A stretch of DNA of 38,664 nt from an uncultured Lachnospiraceae bacterium (lineage in GTDB: Bacteria; Bacillota; Clostridia; Lachnospirales; Lachnospiraceae), in contig CANQRW010000028.1 in assembly GCA_947626365.1 (NCBI GenBank), forward strand, positions 1 to 38,664, read 5' to 3'. The translations under genes were made by a program, and so were the position numbers. Below are positions 8,364 through 16,431 of this stretch, in pieces (position 1 is the first letter of the stretch; the number at the start of each line of letters is the position of its first letter). The notes beneath the pieces are model-generated. The model was not told where the DNA came from and ran no database searches. It was given only the letters and a program-made list of their open reading frames with translations.

Positions 8364-8894
8364 ATTTTTGCGGACGCATGGCTTTTGCTTGTGGTACTTT
8401 TGGGCGGAGCCTACTATGACGTGAGGGAGCACCGGATTCCCAACTGGTGGATATTGGGAGCCGTGGTCTGCGGACTGAGCCTGGCCATGCTTGTGACGCC
8501 GGAGGGAAGATATGGTTTCGCGGCGGCGGGATATCTGCTCCGCATGGCGGTCACGACGGCAGTGCTGTTTCCCCTGTTTCTTACGCGCATGGTAGGAGCC
8601 GGCGATATTAAAATGATAGCGGTAATGGTAGCTTATCTTGGATTTTCTGCAGGGATTCGGGCCATTGCCTGCGGATGTTTCCTGGGAGCGGTTCTCGCAC
8701 TGGCGAAACTGCTGGCGCAGAAGAATCTGCGGCGGCGTCTTATGTATCTGTTCGTCTATTTCAGACGACTGTTCCAAACGAAAGAGATTGTGCCCTATTA
8801 TCGGGCGGACCGTGACGGATACGGTGCGGTGATTCCTTTTGCCGGCTGTCTTTGTCTGGGATATGTATGGTATCTCTTAAGCTTGCTGTTTTGA
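8364..8894 (+). CDS. Prepilin peptidase (TadV/CpaA type), start codon anomalous
   Basis: A24-type aspartic membrane peptidase that cleaves the leader of Flp prepilins. Both catalytic aspartates are present: Asp19 in AYYDVREHRIPN and Asp81 in VGAGDIKM (numbering from 8364), with several hydrophobic segments between and after them. The frame is open only from 8358 and holds no ATG, GTG or CTG in a sensible place. The GGAGG site (8350-8354) is followed by an ATG (8357) immediately closed by TAG. ATT 8364 has good spacing (9 nt) and restores the full first membrane helix; TTG 8385 would truncate it and lies 30 nt from the ribosome site. Deleting one T at 8360 would join the ATG directly to the frame. 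First gene of the pilus operon. Confidence 0.82.
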   Translation: MFADAWLLLVVLLGGAYYDVREHRIPNWWILGAVVCGLSLAMLVTPEGRYGFAAAGYLLRMAVTTAVLFPLFLTRMVGAGDIKMIAVMVAYLGFSAGIRAIACGCFLGAVLALAKLLAQKNLRRRLMYLFVYFRRLFQTKEIVPYYRADRDGYGAVIPFAGCLCLGYVWYLLSLLF

Positions 8895-8923
8895 AAATAC
8901 TGTAGAAGAAGATGGAGGTTGCT

Positions 8924-9919
8924 ATGGAGAAAATCATGGCGGTCTATGATGTAGACCCTCAATATGCCAAACGATTCGCTGATGTGACGAATCAGAAAGA
9001 AAAGGTTCCGTTTACGGTGGTTCCTTTTTCATCGCTGGAGGCCCTTGAGGATTACGCGAGAAAGCATCGGATAGAGATTCTGCTGATCAGCGGAGCGGTG
9101 CTGCCGGAACAGGTGGGTGAGATTCCGGCGGGAACCGTGGTCACCTTGTCTGAAGGTGAGAAACTGCCTTCGGCGGATGCGTACCCCTGCGTGTACAAGT
9201 ACCAGTCAGCGGACAGTGTGATCCGAGAGGTTATGTCCAGATACTGTGATCAGCCGGCGGAAGATCTGTTTACGATCATAGGAAAACGGGCCAAAGTGCT
9301 GGGAGTCTATTCGCCGCTGGGCAGATGTCTTAAGACGTCTCTGGCCCTCACTCTGGGGCAGGAACTGGCCCGGGACGGGAAAGTCCTGTATCTGGGACTG
9401 GAAGAATTTTCCGGATTTTCCCAGCTGTTTTGCGAGGAGATAAAAAATGATCTGTCGGATGTGCTCTATTTTCTGAGGCAGGGAGGTTTTAACGTGATGC
9501 GTCTGCGCAGTCTGGTCTATACATGGAAGGACATGGACTATATTGCTCCGGTCCGCTATCCGGAGGACCTGGAGCAGATGAGCGGCATGGAGGCGGCGGA
9601 CCTGCTGGAAAAGCTGGCTACGGAGACTGGCTATGGCTATGTGGTGGCGGATATCGGCCGCCCGGCCAGGAATCTGGCGCCGATTCTGGATAACTGCGAC
9701 GTAATCTATATGCCGGTTCGGGAGGATAGTATCTCCGCCGCGAAACTGGCGGAATTTGACCAGTACCTGGAACTGACCGGGAGACAGAATATTCAGGAGA
9801 AGATTCAGCGTGTAAAGCTTCCCTACGGAAGCAGTCTGAGGCAGGGGAACTGCCTGGACCAGCTTTTATGGGGCGAGATGGGTGATTATGTGAGAAAACT
9901 GCTGAGAGGGGTGATGTGA
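8924..9919 (+). CDS. TadZ/CpaE-like pilus assembly protein with divergent P-loop
   Basis: Probable localisation or assembly factor of the Tad pilus: a receiver-like N-terminal half (residues about 1-120) and a ParA/MinD-like C-terminal half. The segment GVYSPLGRCLKTSLAL (about residues 124-142) sits where MinD-type proteins have their deviant Walker A; Lys-Thr is kept, but the glycine before Lys is Leu. Later, VVADIGRPARNLAPILDNCD resembles the Walker B and D-D region. Length is 331 residues from ATG 8924, chosen over ATG 8912 because GGAGG (8914-8918) lies 5 nt upstream. The stop overlaps the start of the ATPase gene by 1 nt. The position between prepilin peptidase and CpaF supports the call more than the sequence does. 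Confidence 0.8.
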   Translation: MEKIMAVYDVDPQYAKRFADVTNQKEKVPFTVVPFSSLEALEDYARKHRIEILLISGAVLPEQVGEIPAGTVVTLSEGEKLPSADAYPCVYKYQSADSVIREVMSRYCDQPAEDLFTIIGKRAKVLGVYSPLGRCLKTSLALTLGQELARDGKVLYLGLEEFSGFSQLFCEEIKNDLSDVLYFLRQGGFNVMRLRSLVYTWKDMDYIAPVRYPEDLEQMSGMEAADLLEKLATETGYGYVVADIGRPARNLAPILDNCDVIYMPVREDSISAAKLAEFDQYLELTGRQNIQEKIQRVKLPYGSSLRQGNCLDQLLWGEMGDYVRKLLRGVM

Positions 9920-11166
9920 TGAGCGCGTGGAAAGACGAGAAGGGATTTCGCGGACAGGCTGTGAAAAAAGAAACGGACAGTGAGCATGAGAAAAAGATCC
10001 GCGACCAGATGAAAGAGGCCATACGTCAGGAGATAAGCGGCGTCAGGCAGATTACGGATGAGGAACTGTATGAACTGATTGACCGGTATATATTTTCCAG
10101 AAGCCAGGAGGAGTATCTTCCTCTGTGGTCAAGGCTTTCTCTTCGCACATCGCTGTTCAATTCCTTTCGGAAGCTGGATATTCTCCAACAGATCATGGAT
10201 GACCCTGATATTACGGAAGTGATGATTAACGGAAAGGATCACATTTTTGTGGAGGAACGAGGCGTTATGCATGCCTGGGACTATGAATTTGAGTCGGACG
10301 AGCAGCTGGAAGATTTGATTCAGCAGGTAGTCAGCCGGGTGAACCGGGTAGTCAACGTGGCGTCCCCCATAGCGGATGCCAGGCTGGAGGACGGTTCCAG
10401 AGTCCATGTGGTGCTGCCGCCGATTTCCCTGGACGGCCCTATTATGACGATTCGGAAGTTTCCCCGCCGGATTACCATGGACATGCTGGTGGAGAACGAT
10501 TCCATCAGTCAGGAGGCGTCGGATTTTCTGAAAAAGCTGGTCCGTTCCGGCTACAACATCTTTGTGAGCGGCGGCACCAACTCGGGGAAGACGACTTTTC
10601 TCAACGCGCTGTCTGCCTATATACCGGATGAAGAGAGAGTTATTACCATAGAAGATTCCGCTGAACTGCAGATTCAGCATGTGAAGAATCTGGTGCGGCT
10701 GGAAACCAGGGCGCCCAATGCCCAGGGGGAGGGCGCCATTACCATCGGCGATTTGATCCGGGCGTCCCTGCGGATGAATCCCAGCCGGATCATTGTGGGA
10801 GAGGTTCGGGGAAAAGAGGCCATGGAACTTCTCAATAGCTATAACACCGGTCATGACGGTGGGATGAGCACCGGCCACGGCAACAGTCCCAGGGATATGC
10901 TGGCCCGGCTGGAGACCATGGTGCTGATGGGAGCGGAGCTTCCGCTTCCGGCCATTCGCAGTCAGATCGCATCGGCGCTGGATGTGATGATTCACCTGGG
11001 GCGGCTGAAGGATAAAAGCAGAAAAGTAATATGGATTGTGGAGGTGGACGGCTATGAAGATGGAGAAATCCGGCTTCACACCCTCTATCAGAGGGAGAGA
11101 AATGGGCTTGAGAAAAAGAGTGAACTTAAAAACCGGAGGAAGCTTCAGCTTGCGGGAGAAGAATGA
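9919..11166 (+). CDS. cpaF: CpaF/TadA-type secretion ATPase
   Basis: Cytoplasmic hexameric ATPase that powers Flp pilin polymerisation. In the 415 residues, an N-terminal helical region (1-90) precedes the core with Walker A GGTNSGKT at 218-225, an Asp-box ITIEDSAEL near 243-250 and Walker B RIIVGEVRG with Glu295, followed by the His-box region STGHGNSPRDML. ATG 9919 overlaps the TadZ-like stop (TGATG) and has GAGGGG 7 nt upstream; an in-frame GTG at 9916 is less likely. It overlaps tadB by 65 nt. The family name TadA here is unrelated to the tRNA deaminase at 27512. Confidence 0.96.
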   Translation: MSAWKDEKGFRGQAVKKETDSEHEKKIRDQMKEAIRQEISGVRQITDEELYELIDRYIFSRSQEEYLPLWSRLSLRTSLFNSFRKLDILQQIMDDPDITEVMINGKDHIFVEERGVMHAWDYEFESDEQLEDLIQQVVSRVNRVVNVASPIADARLEDGSRVHVVLPPISLDGPIMTIRKFPRRITMDMLVENDSISQEASDFLKKLVRSGYNIFVSGGTNSGKTTFLNALSAYIPDEERVITIEDSAELQIQHVKNLVRLETRAPNAQGEGAITIGDLIRASLRMNPSRIIVGEVRGKEAMELLNSYNTGHDGGMSTGHGNSPRDMLARLETMVLMGAELPLPAIRSQIASALDVMIHLGRLKDKSRKVIWIVEVDGYEDGEIRLHTLYQRERNGLEKKSELKNRRKLQLAGEE

Positions 11167-11914
11167 TGAGCCGGCAGATTACCGGCAGTACCGCCTCAGC
11201 CTGTGGGAATGGATTAAGGCGCTGGCACTTGGAATTGGGCTTGCCGCACTTGTATCCTATACATTTTACCGCAGTATGGCAGTATTTCTCCTGCTCTTAA
11301 TACCTGCGGCATTCACTCCCGCATATATGAAAAAAATATGGAAAGAAAAGCGGCTTCGGCAGCTGGAAGGACAGTTTAAAGAAGCGATTCAGATGCTGTC
11401 AGCTTCTCTGAGCGCCGGAATCTCCGTGGAAAACGCCATCTCTTCCAGCTGCCATGAGCTGGAGCTGATGTACGGTCCTTCGGGAATGATGCCGCGGGAA
11501 TTTGCCTATATGGTCCAGCAGATGAATATGAACCGGCCGGTGGAGGAGCTGATGAGCGATTTTGCCGAGCGAAGCGGTCTGGAGGAAGCGGAGAATTTTG
11601 CCCGGATTTTTCGGATCGCGAAGAGGAGCGGCGGACAGCTGGTACCGATTATCCGCCACACGGTGCAGGTGATGGAAGACCGGTTCCAGGTGAAGGAAGA
11701 GATTCGGACGCTGACGGCGTCAAAGCAGTTTGAGCAGAAGGTGATGAATGCCATGCCGTTTTTTATGATACTGTATGTTGACAGTACGTCGCCGGGGTTC
11801 TTTTCTGTGATGTACGAGACGGTCATGGGGCGGTTTGTTATGACAGGGTGCCTGGCTGTATATCTGCTGTCCTGCTGGCTGGCCGGGAAGATTCTGGATA
11901 TTCAGGTGGCGTGA
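11102..11914 (+). CDS. tadB: TadB-like pilus platform protein (T2SSF domain)
   Basis: Inner-membrane platform subunit that couples the CpaF ATPase to the growing pilus. The 270 residues have two N-terminal membrane segments (about 36-75), a cytoplasmic T2SSF helical domain containing SASLSAGISVENAISS and RIAKRSGGQLVPIIRHT, and C-terminal hydrophobic segments ending in AGKILDIQVA. ATG 11102 (MGLRKRV) is chosen because AGGGAG precedes it by 4-5 nt; this start overlaps the ATPase gene by 65 nt, consistent with coupling. The frame stays open up to 11036 but without a ribosome site. The protein lacks the long N-terminal region of some TadB homologues. Confidence 0.88.
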   Translation: MGLRKRVNLKTGGSFSLREKNDEPADYRQYRLSLWEWIKALALGIGLAALVSYTFYRSMAVFLLLLIPAAFTPAYMKKIWKEKRLRQLEGQFKEAIQMLSASLSAGISVENAISSSCHELELMYGPSGMMPREFAYMVQQMNMNRPVEELMSDFAERSGLEEAENFARIFRIAKRSGGQLVPIIRHTVQVMEDRFQVKEEIRTLTASKQFEQKVMNAMPFFMILYVDSTSPGFFSVMYETVMGRFVMTGCLAVYLLSCWLAGKILDIQVA

Positions 11915-11977
11915 CAGCCTTGTAAAAGCCGGACAGAGATGGGTGGTATGAACCGGCGGACGAAAGGGAGGAGTGTT

Positions 11978-13231
11978 ATGGCGATAAAGAACGGGAGGAT
12001 TCCTAAATGGCTGGAATGGGTCAGATGTCGGAGACTCCAGATTCTCTGCGTGGCAGGCGGGTTTCTGCTGTATGGTCTGGCAGCATCGGGGCTGACGGCA
12101 GACGACAGCCTTAAATCGGGATACCTGCAGAGGGGAGATTACGGAGAGGAAGAAAAGACCTACGAATTTATGGTAGACGGCCTGGCAGAGACGCCTGTGC
12201 TGTGCCAGGTGGAAATCGGGGCCAGGCAGTATACACAGGAGGAAGCCGAAGAGAAATTCGGAAGCATATTGGAGGCCATAGGGCAGCAGATTTTAGGTGA
12301 AAATAAATCGCTGAGCCATGTGGAGACCGATCTGACGCTTCCGACAGAGTTTGCCGGGACAGGCATCACCGCCAGCTGGCAGAGCGATGCTCCGGATATT
12401 CTGGATTCCTACGGACAGATTCAGCTGGAGCATCCGCCGGAAGAAGGGGTGGAAGTATGGCTTTCCGTAGAACTGACAGATGGAATTCATACGGCTGAAA
12501 GCACATTTCCGGTGAAAGTCGTCCCCCAGGCGATTTCGGAAGAGCAGCGCCTGGCAGAAGGACTGGCGGATGAGATCCGGCTGGCGGACAAAGAGGAGCC
12601 ATGGGGAACCGGCGTACATTTGCCGGAAACCTATGACGGACATGCCCTGCGATACCGTCCGCTGACAGGAGATTACCGGATACTGCCGTTTCTGGGAATT
12701 CTTTTGGCCATGCTTTTCTGGGTTAGAGATAAAAACCGGCTGCAGGAGGAAAAGAAGCGGCGGAAGGAACTTCTGATGCTGGACTATGCCGATGTAGTGT
12801 ATCAGCTGATGGTGTTTGTGGGTGCAGGCCTTACGGTTGCCAGAGCATGGGAACGGATCGTGCTGAACTATGAAGAGCGCCGCAGCAGGAATCGCTGCGG
12901 AATACGGCCGGCCTATGAGGAGATGGCAGACGCCAGGGCTCGAATGCAGTGCGGGATACCGGAAGGACAGGCGATTGCCGAGTTTGGCCAGAAGTGTCAG
13001 CTTCAGTCCTATCTGAAACTGACAGGACTTTTGGAACAGAACCGGCGGACGGGTACAAAGAATCTGACGCAGCTGCTTGGACAGGAGATGAGCCTGGCCT
13101 GGGAACAGCAGAAGAATATTGCCAGACGGCTGGGCGAAGAAGCGGGAACCAAGCTGCTTCTGCCGCTCCTGCTAATGCTGCTGGTGGTTATGGTTATTAT
13201 CATGGTACCGGCAATGATGTCTATGTCATGA
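11978..13231 (+). CDS. tadC: TadC-like platform protein with extracytoplasmic Ig-like insert
   Basis: Second platform subunit of the Tad pilus, 417 residues. A first membrane segment (20-38) is followed by about 195 extracytoplasmic residues (39-234), a second membrane segment (235-249), a cytoplasmic T2SSF-type domain with VGAGLTVARAWERI, and a very hydrophobic C-terminal segment (LLLPLLLMLLVVMVIIM). Within the insert, residues about 121-182 begin LPTEFAGTGITASWQSDAPD, a pattern like the atrophied bacterial Ig domains of Firmicutes surface proteins. ATG 11978 is selected because GGGAGGAG ends 4 nt upstream; ATGs at 11939 and 11948 lack this. Standard proteobacterial TadC has no such insert. 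Family call is firm from C-terminal half and context; the Ig-like reading is by eye. Confidence 0.82.
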   Translation: MAIKNGRIPKWLEWVRCRRLQILCVAGGFLLYGLAASGLTADDSLKSGYLQRGDYGEEEKTYEFMVDGLAETPVLCQVEIGARQYTQEEAEEKFGSILEAIGQQILGENKSLSHVETDLTLPTEFAGTGITASWQSDAPDILDSYGQIQLEHPPEEGVEVWLSVELTDGIHTAESTFPVKVVPQAISEEQRLAEGLADEIRLADKEEPWGTGVHLPETYDGHALRYRPLTGDYRILPFLGILLAMLFWVRDKNRLQEEKKRRKELLMLDYADVVYQLMVFVGAGLTVARAWERIVLNYEERRSRNRCGIRPAYEEMADARARMQCGIPEGQAIAEFGQKCQLQSYLKLTGLLEQNRRTGTKNLTQLLGQEMSLAWEQQKNIARRLGEEAGTKLLLPLLLMLLVVMVIIMVPAMMSMS

Positions 13232-13307
13232 CCTGCGCAGAATCGCGGGGATCGGGCCGTACCGTGCGGAAAAACTATGAAAAATATGATTTAAGGAGGA
13301 ACGAAGG

Positions 13308-13487
13308 ATGAGATTGTGGAATGAATGGAAAGCGTTTATGAAGGATGACAGCGGACTCGGTGTGATCGAAGTCGTATTGATCCTGGTGGTGGTAATCGGT
13401 CTTGTTATTATTTTTAAGCAGCAGATCAACACGCTTCTGCAAAATATCTTTAAGCAGATTAACAGTAAAGCGAAAGAGGTGTACTGA
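13308..13487 (+). CDS. flp: Flp-type (type IVb) prepilin
   Basis: Major pilin candidate, 59 residues. The short basic leader MRLWNEWKAFMKDDSGLG ends in glycine, followed by VIEVVLILVVVIGLVIIF: the expected G/xxxxE arrangement with Glu after the cleavage site and an 18-residue hydrophobic stretch. A short hydrophilic tail ends in KEVY. AGGAGG lies 7-8 nt before ATG 13308. It follows tadC by 76 nt and runs directly into the next gene (TGA followed immediately by TTG). The two prepilin peptidases of this locus are the obvious processing enzymes. Too short for most automated gene callers, but sequence and position agree strongly. Confidence 0.93.
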   Translation: MRLWNEWKAFMKDDSGLGVIEVVLILVVVIGLVIIFKQQINTLLQNIFKQINSKAKEVY

Positions 13488-15392
13488 TTGAAGCAAAGGG
13501 GAGAGATTACCGTGTTTTTGAGCCTGTGCCTCCTTAGCGTTGCGGCCCTGCTCTGCGTTATGGCAGAGTCTGCCAGAACAGCCGGTTCCCGCTATTACTT
13601 TCAGACGGCAGTCAATGGGGCTCTGGATAATCTTTACAGCCGGTATCACTGGAAATTGTGGCAGAAATACCGGATCCTGGGCCTGCCCTTTAAGTCGGAG
13701 GAAGAAATGACCCAGTGCCTGACGGCAGTCGCCCGGAATTATCTGGAAGCAGAGAACTGGTATCCTATGGAACTTCAGTCACTGGATGTATCTGACTGCG
13801 TAAGGCTGACAGACCGGGGAGGCGATTATCTGACCCAGGAAGTGCTGGACTATATGACCTATGGGGTATGGGACAGTCTGGAGATACTGCCGGAGAATGG
13901 GGAACAGTTTTTAAAGGATGTGCGTGAGGCGGCCGGCGCCGGCACAATGACGGACGTCTATGACGGTCAGGAAAAGGAAGTCCGGAAGCTGGAGCAGGCG
14001 GTGGAACGGATCGTGGAATGCGTGAGAAAGCAGGAGGAATGCGCGGCGGAGATTGCGGATGAGCTGGGAAGAGACAATCCTTCCGGCTTCCGGCGCAGCG
14101 CGGGGGAGTTCCGAAGGGAAGAAAGCAGGATGGACAGCCTGATTCAGACATATGAGCGTCAGGCCGAGAAGCTGCGGAAGAAATTGTCGGACTCCCGCGA
14201 AACCCTGGATGAGGTGACGCCGGATTTCCAGGAAAACCGGGAGCAGCTGTTTGAGGAGCAGATGAATCCTTATGATTCCTACATCAGCCAGGATGGCGAA
14301 CGGAGGCAGGAGATCCTCGCGCAGCAGCAGTCGGGGCAAAAGAACCGGGAATTGTTGGCGGAGGTGGAAGATATGGTAGACCGGCTGGAAGAGGAATATG
14401 AGAACAGCCGGGATGATGAAGATTCCGACGGCGAATCACTGTCGCTGTCCCCTGCGGCGTCGATGTGGAGCGGTTTCGTTCACTGCAGCTGGAGTCTGAC
14501 AGAAGGGAAAGGCGATAAAGAAAAGCAGGGATTTCTGGATCAGGCCAGACAGCTGATTCAGGGGCGGCTTTTGGAGCTGGTGATGCCGGAGGGAACAGAG
14601 GTGTCGGCCGGCACGCTGCCGGTATCTTCTCTGCCGTCCCATAGAGTGGGAGGAAACAGTTCGCAGAACCCCAATCCATTGGAACGGGTTCTGGTACATG
14701 AATACTGCGGTAATTTTTTCCTTAGCGCCATCAGCGAAGAGAAACGGCCTGTTCAGTATGAGATGGAATATCTTCTGAAAGGCGGCAAGTCTGACAGGAA
14801 AAATCTGGAAGAAACGGCGGCGCAGCTGCTCCTGATCCGTCAGGGATTGAATTTGATTCATATTTTGTCTGATTCGGAAAAGCGGGAAGAAGCGAAAACC
14901 CTGGCAGTGACCATTGCAGGCGCCACAGGAATTGCTCCCATTGTTGAGATTACAGCCTGTTTTATTATGGGAGTATGGGCGGCGGCGGAGGCTGTGGCAG
15001 ATCTGAGAGAGCTGCTGGCCGGAGGAAAAGTCCCTTTGTGGAAAAGCAGCGGGGACTGGCAGCTGTCTCTGGAAAATCTGCTGAATATCGGCGCTTCCGG
15101 CACGTTCCCGGAGCGGAAAGGGGAACAGAAGGGTTTGGGCTATGACAGCTACCTGAAACTGCTTCTCTTTCTCACCGGGACTACAGATCTTCAGATGAGG
15201 ATGCTGGATCTGATGGAAATGAATATTCAGAGAGAAGAAGCCGGATTTATGATAGATGATTGTGCATACAGTGTGGATATCTGCGGAAAAGCCTGTGGAA
15301 AACATGTGTTTTTTGAACTGCCCATTGTGGAAAACGTTATGGGGCAGGCGGAGGGATATCCCTTGGAAGCCCCTGCATGCCGGACATACTGA
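13488..15392 (+). CDS. DUF5702-type surface protein of the Tad locus
   Basis: A 634-residue protein anchored by an N-terminal hydrophobic segment (about 7-27, EITVFLSLCLLSVAALLCV) followed by ESARTAG, the hallmark I recall for DUF5702 proteins next to Flp loci; it is TadE/TadG-like in layout. Residues about 150-310 are highly charged and predicted coiled coil. A second hydrophobic region (about 455-490) lies in the C-terminal third. Translation starts at TTG 13488, the base after the pilin stop, with AGAGG 8 nt upstream inside the pilin gene. Function is unknown; minor pilin or assembly scaffold is inferred from position only. Confidence 0.8.
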   Translation: MKQRGEITVFLSLCLLSVAALLCVMAESARTAGSRYYFQTAVNGALDNLYSRYHWKLWQKYRILGLPFKSEEEMTQCLTAVARNYLEAENWYPMELQSLDVSDCVRLTDRGGDYLTQEVLDYMTYGVWDSLEILPENGEQFLKDVREAAGAGTMTDVYDGQEKEVRKLEQAVERIVECVRKQEECAAEIADELGRDNPSGFRRSAGEFRREESRMDSLIQTYERQAEKLRKKLSDSRETLDEVTPDFQENREQLFEEQMNPYDSYISQDGERRQEILAQQQSGQKNRELLAEVEDMVDRLEEEYENSRDDEDSDGESLSLSPAASMWSGFVHCSWSLTEGKGDKEKQGFLDQARQLIQGRLLELVMPEGTEVSAGTLPVSSLPSHRVGGNSSQNPNPLERVLVHEYCGNFFLSAISEEKRPVQYEMEYLLKGGKSDRKNLEETAAQLLLIRQGLNLIHILSDSEKREEAKTLAVTIAGATGIAPIVEITACFIMGVWAAAEAVADLRELLAGGKVPLWKSSGDWQLSLENLLNIGASGTFPERKGEQKGLGYDSYLKLLLFLTGTTDLQMRMLDLMEMNIQREEAGFMIDDCAYSVDICGKACGKHVFFELPIVENVMGQAEGYPLEAPACRTY

Positions 15393-15412
15393 GAATAAGG
15401 AGGTGAAGAAAA

Positions 15413-16378
15413 ATGCCCTTTTTCTGTGACAGGATAGTATTCTTATTATCATTGCTTATCCTTTCCTTCCCTGAAATCATAGAAAAAAATAAGATAAAAA
15501 AGTTCGTCACTCTCCAAGTACGAATCCCTCTTTGCAGAATAACGCACAGAAAAAGGGTATTTTTCTTTACCTCCGCCAGTATGACCGTAGAGGCGGCGCT
15601 GGTATTGCCGCTGTTTCTGTTTGCCGGCGTGATCTTAATGATGCCGTTCCGGATTTTGGATGTGGAACGGCAGATGCAGGCAATCGTCAATTCCGTAGGC
15701 GAAGACATCAGTCAGGCGGCCTATCTGATGACAGGAGACGGAGATACGGAACGTATGGATTCCGATCAGCGTTCCGCTGCAGGAATCGATGTCTGGGGAG
15801 AGGGAGTGATATCTTCCCTGTCAGCTTACGGATATGCGGAGGCCGCGGTAAGGCTGAAGGCCGGAGAACTCCCGGTAGAAGGACTGTCTTTGTCAGGTTC
15901 CGAACTGCTGGATGACGGAGAAACCGTGAATCTTGTGGTGAAATATCAGATGAAGCTTCCGTTTTCTGTCTTTGGCCTGGATAAGATTGACTGCGCAAAT
16001 GCCTGCTATCTGCGTGCCTGGGTCGGGCAGAGCGGAAGCGGCGGCGCCGGTGCAGAACAGGGGGCGGAAGAAGATCCGATCGTATATGTAGGACGGGACA
16101 GTACCCGCTATCATGTCAGCGCCTCCTGTCATTATCTGAACAATCATCTGACGGCGGTATCCGCAGGTCAGATCGGTAATTACCGGAACAGTGACGGCAG
16201 CCGGTATACGGCATGTGCCCGGTGCGGGGGACAGGCGGCCGGTACCGTTTATATTATGCCGTCGGGAGAACATTATCACAGCAGCCCGTCCTGTTCGGCA
16301 ATTCAGGCCTATGTGTCTGCTGTGCATAAATCAGAGGTAGAATATCTGGGACCGTGTTCCTATTGCTCAGGAGGATAA
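15413..16378 (+). CDS. TadE-like protein with two C-terminal Cys/His modules
   Basis: A 321-residue TadE-like pseudopilin candidate. The core SASMTVEAALVLPLFLF (residues 54-70) is the TadE signature with Glu60. A first hydrophobic stretch (8-20) and a basic linker precede it, encoded by unusually AT-rich DNA (15413-15560). The C-terminal 100 residues hold two copies of a module: VYVGRDSTRYH with His234, Cys239, Cys268, Cys271, and VYIMPSGEHYH with His289, Cys294, Cys315, Cys318. The spacing suggests two small zinc sites on the cell surface, or disulphides. A perfect AGGAGGTGA site precedes ATG 15413. The role is inferred from neighbours; the repeat is directly visible. Confidence 0.8.
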   Translation: MPFFCDRIVFLLSLLILSFPEIIEKNKIKKFVTLQVRIPLCRITHRKRVFFFTSASMTVEAALVLPLFLFAGVILMMPFRILDVERQMQAIVNSVGEDISQAAYLMTGDGDTERMDSDQRSAAGIDVWGEGVISSLSAYGYAEAAVRLKAGELPVEGLSLSGSELLDDGETVNLVVKYQMKLPFSVFGLDKIDCANACYLRAWVGQSGSGGAGAEQGAEEDPIVYVGRDSTRYHVSASCHYLNNHLTAVSAGQIGNYRNSDGSRYTACARCGGQAAGTVYIMPSGEHYHSSPSCSAIQAYVSAVHKSEVEYLGPCSYCSGG

Positions 16379-16431
16379 GGGCAGCCGGTCATGGCGTTTT
16401 ATACAGATGAGAGAAGGAGGTTGTGGCTGTG

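Noticed and set aside
13232-13307. Internal promoter or attenuator before the Flp pilin
   Set aside because: Pilin genes often have one, but no -35/-10 pair and no convincing hairpin could be found in the 76-nt gap.
12949-13311. 120-codon frame overlapping the end of tadC and the pilin ribosome site
   Set aside because: Overlaps tadC in another frame with low-complexity sequence; the real small gene here is the Flp pilin starting at 13308.
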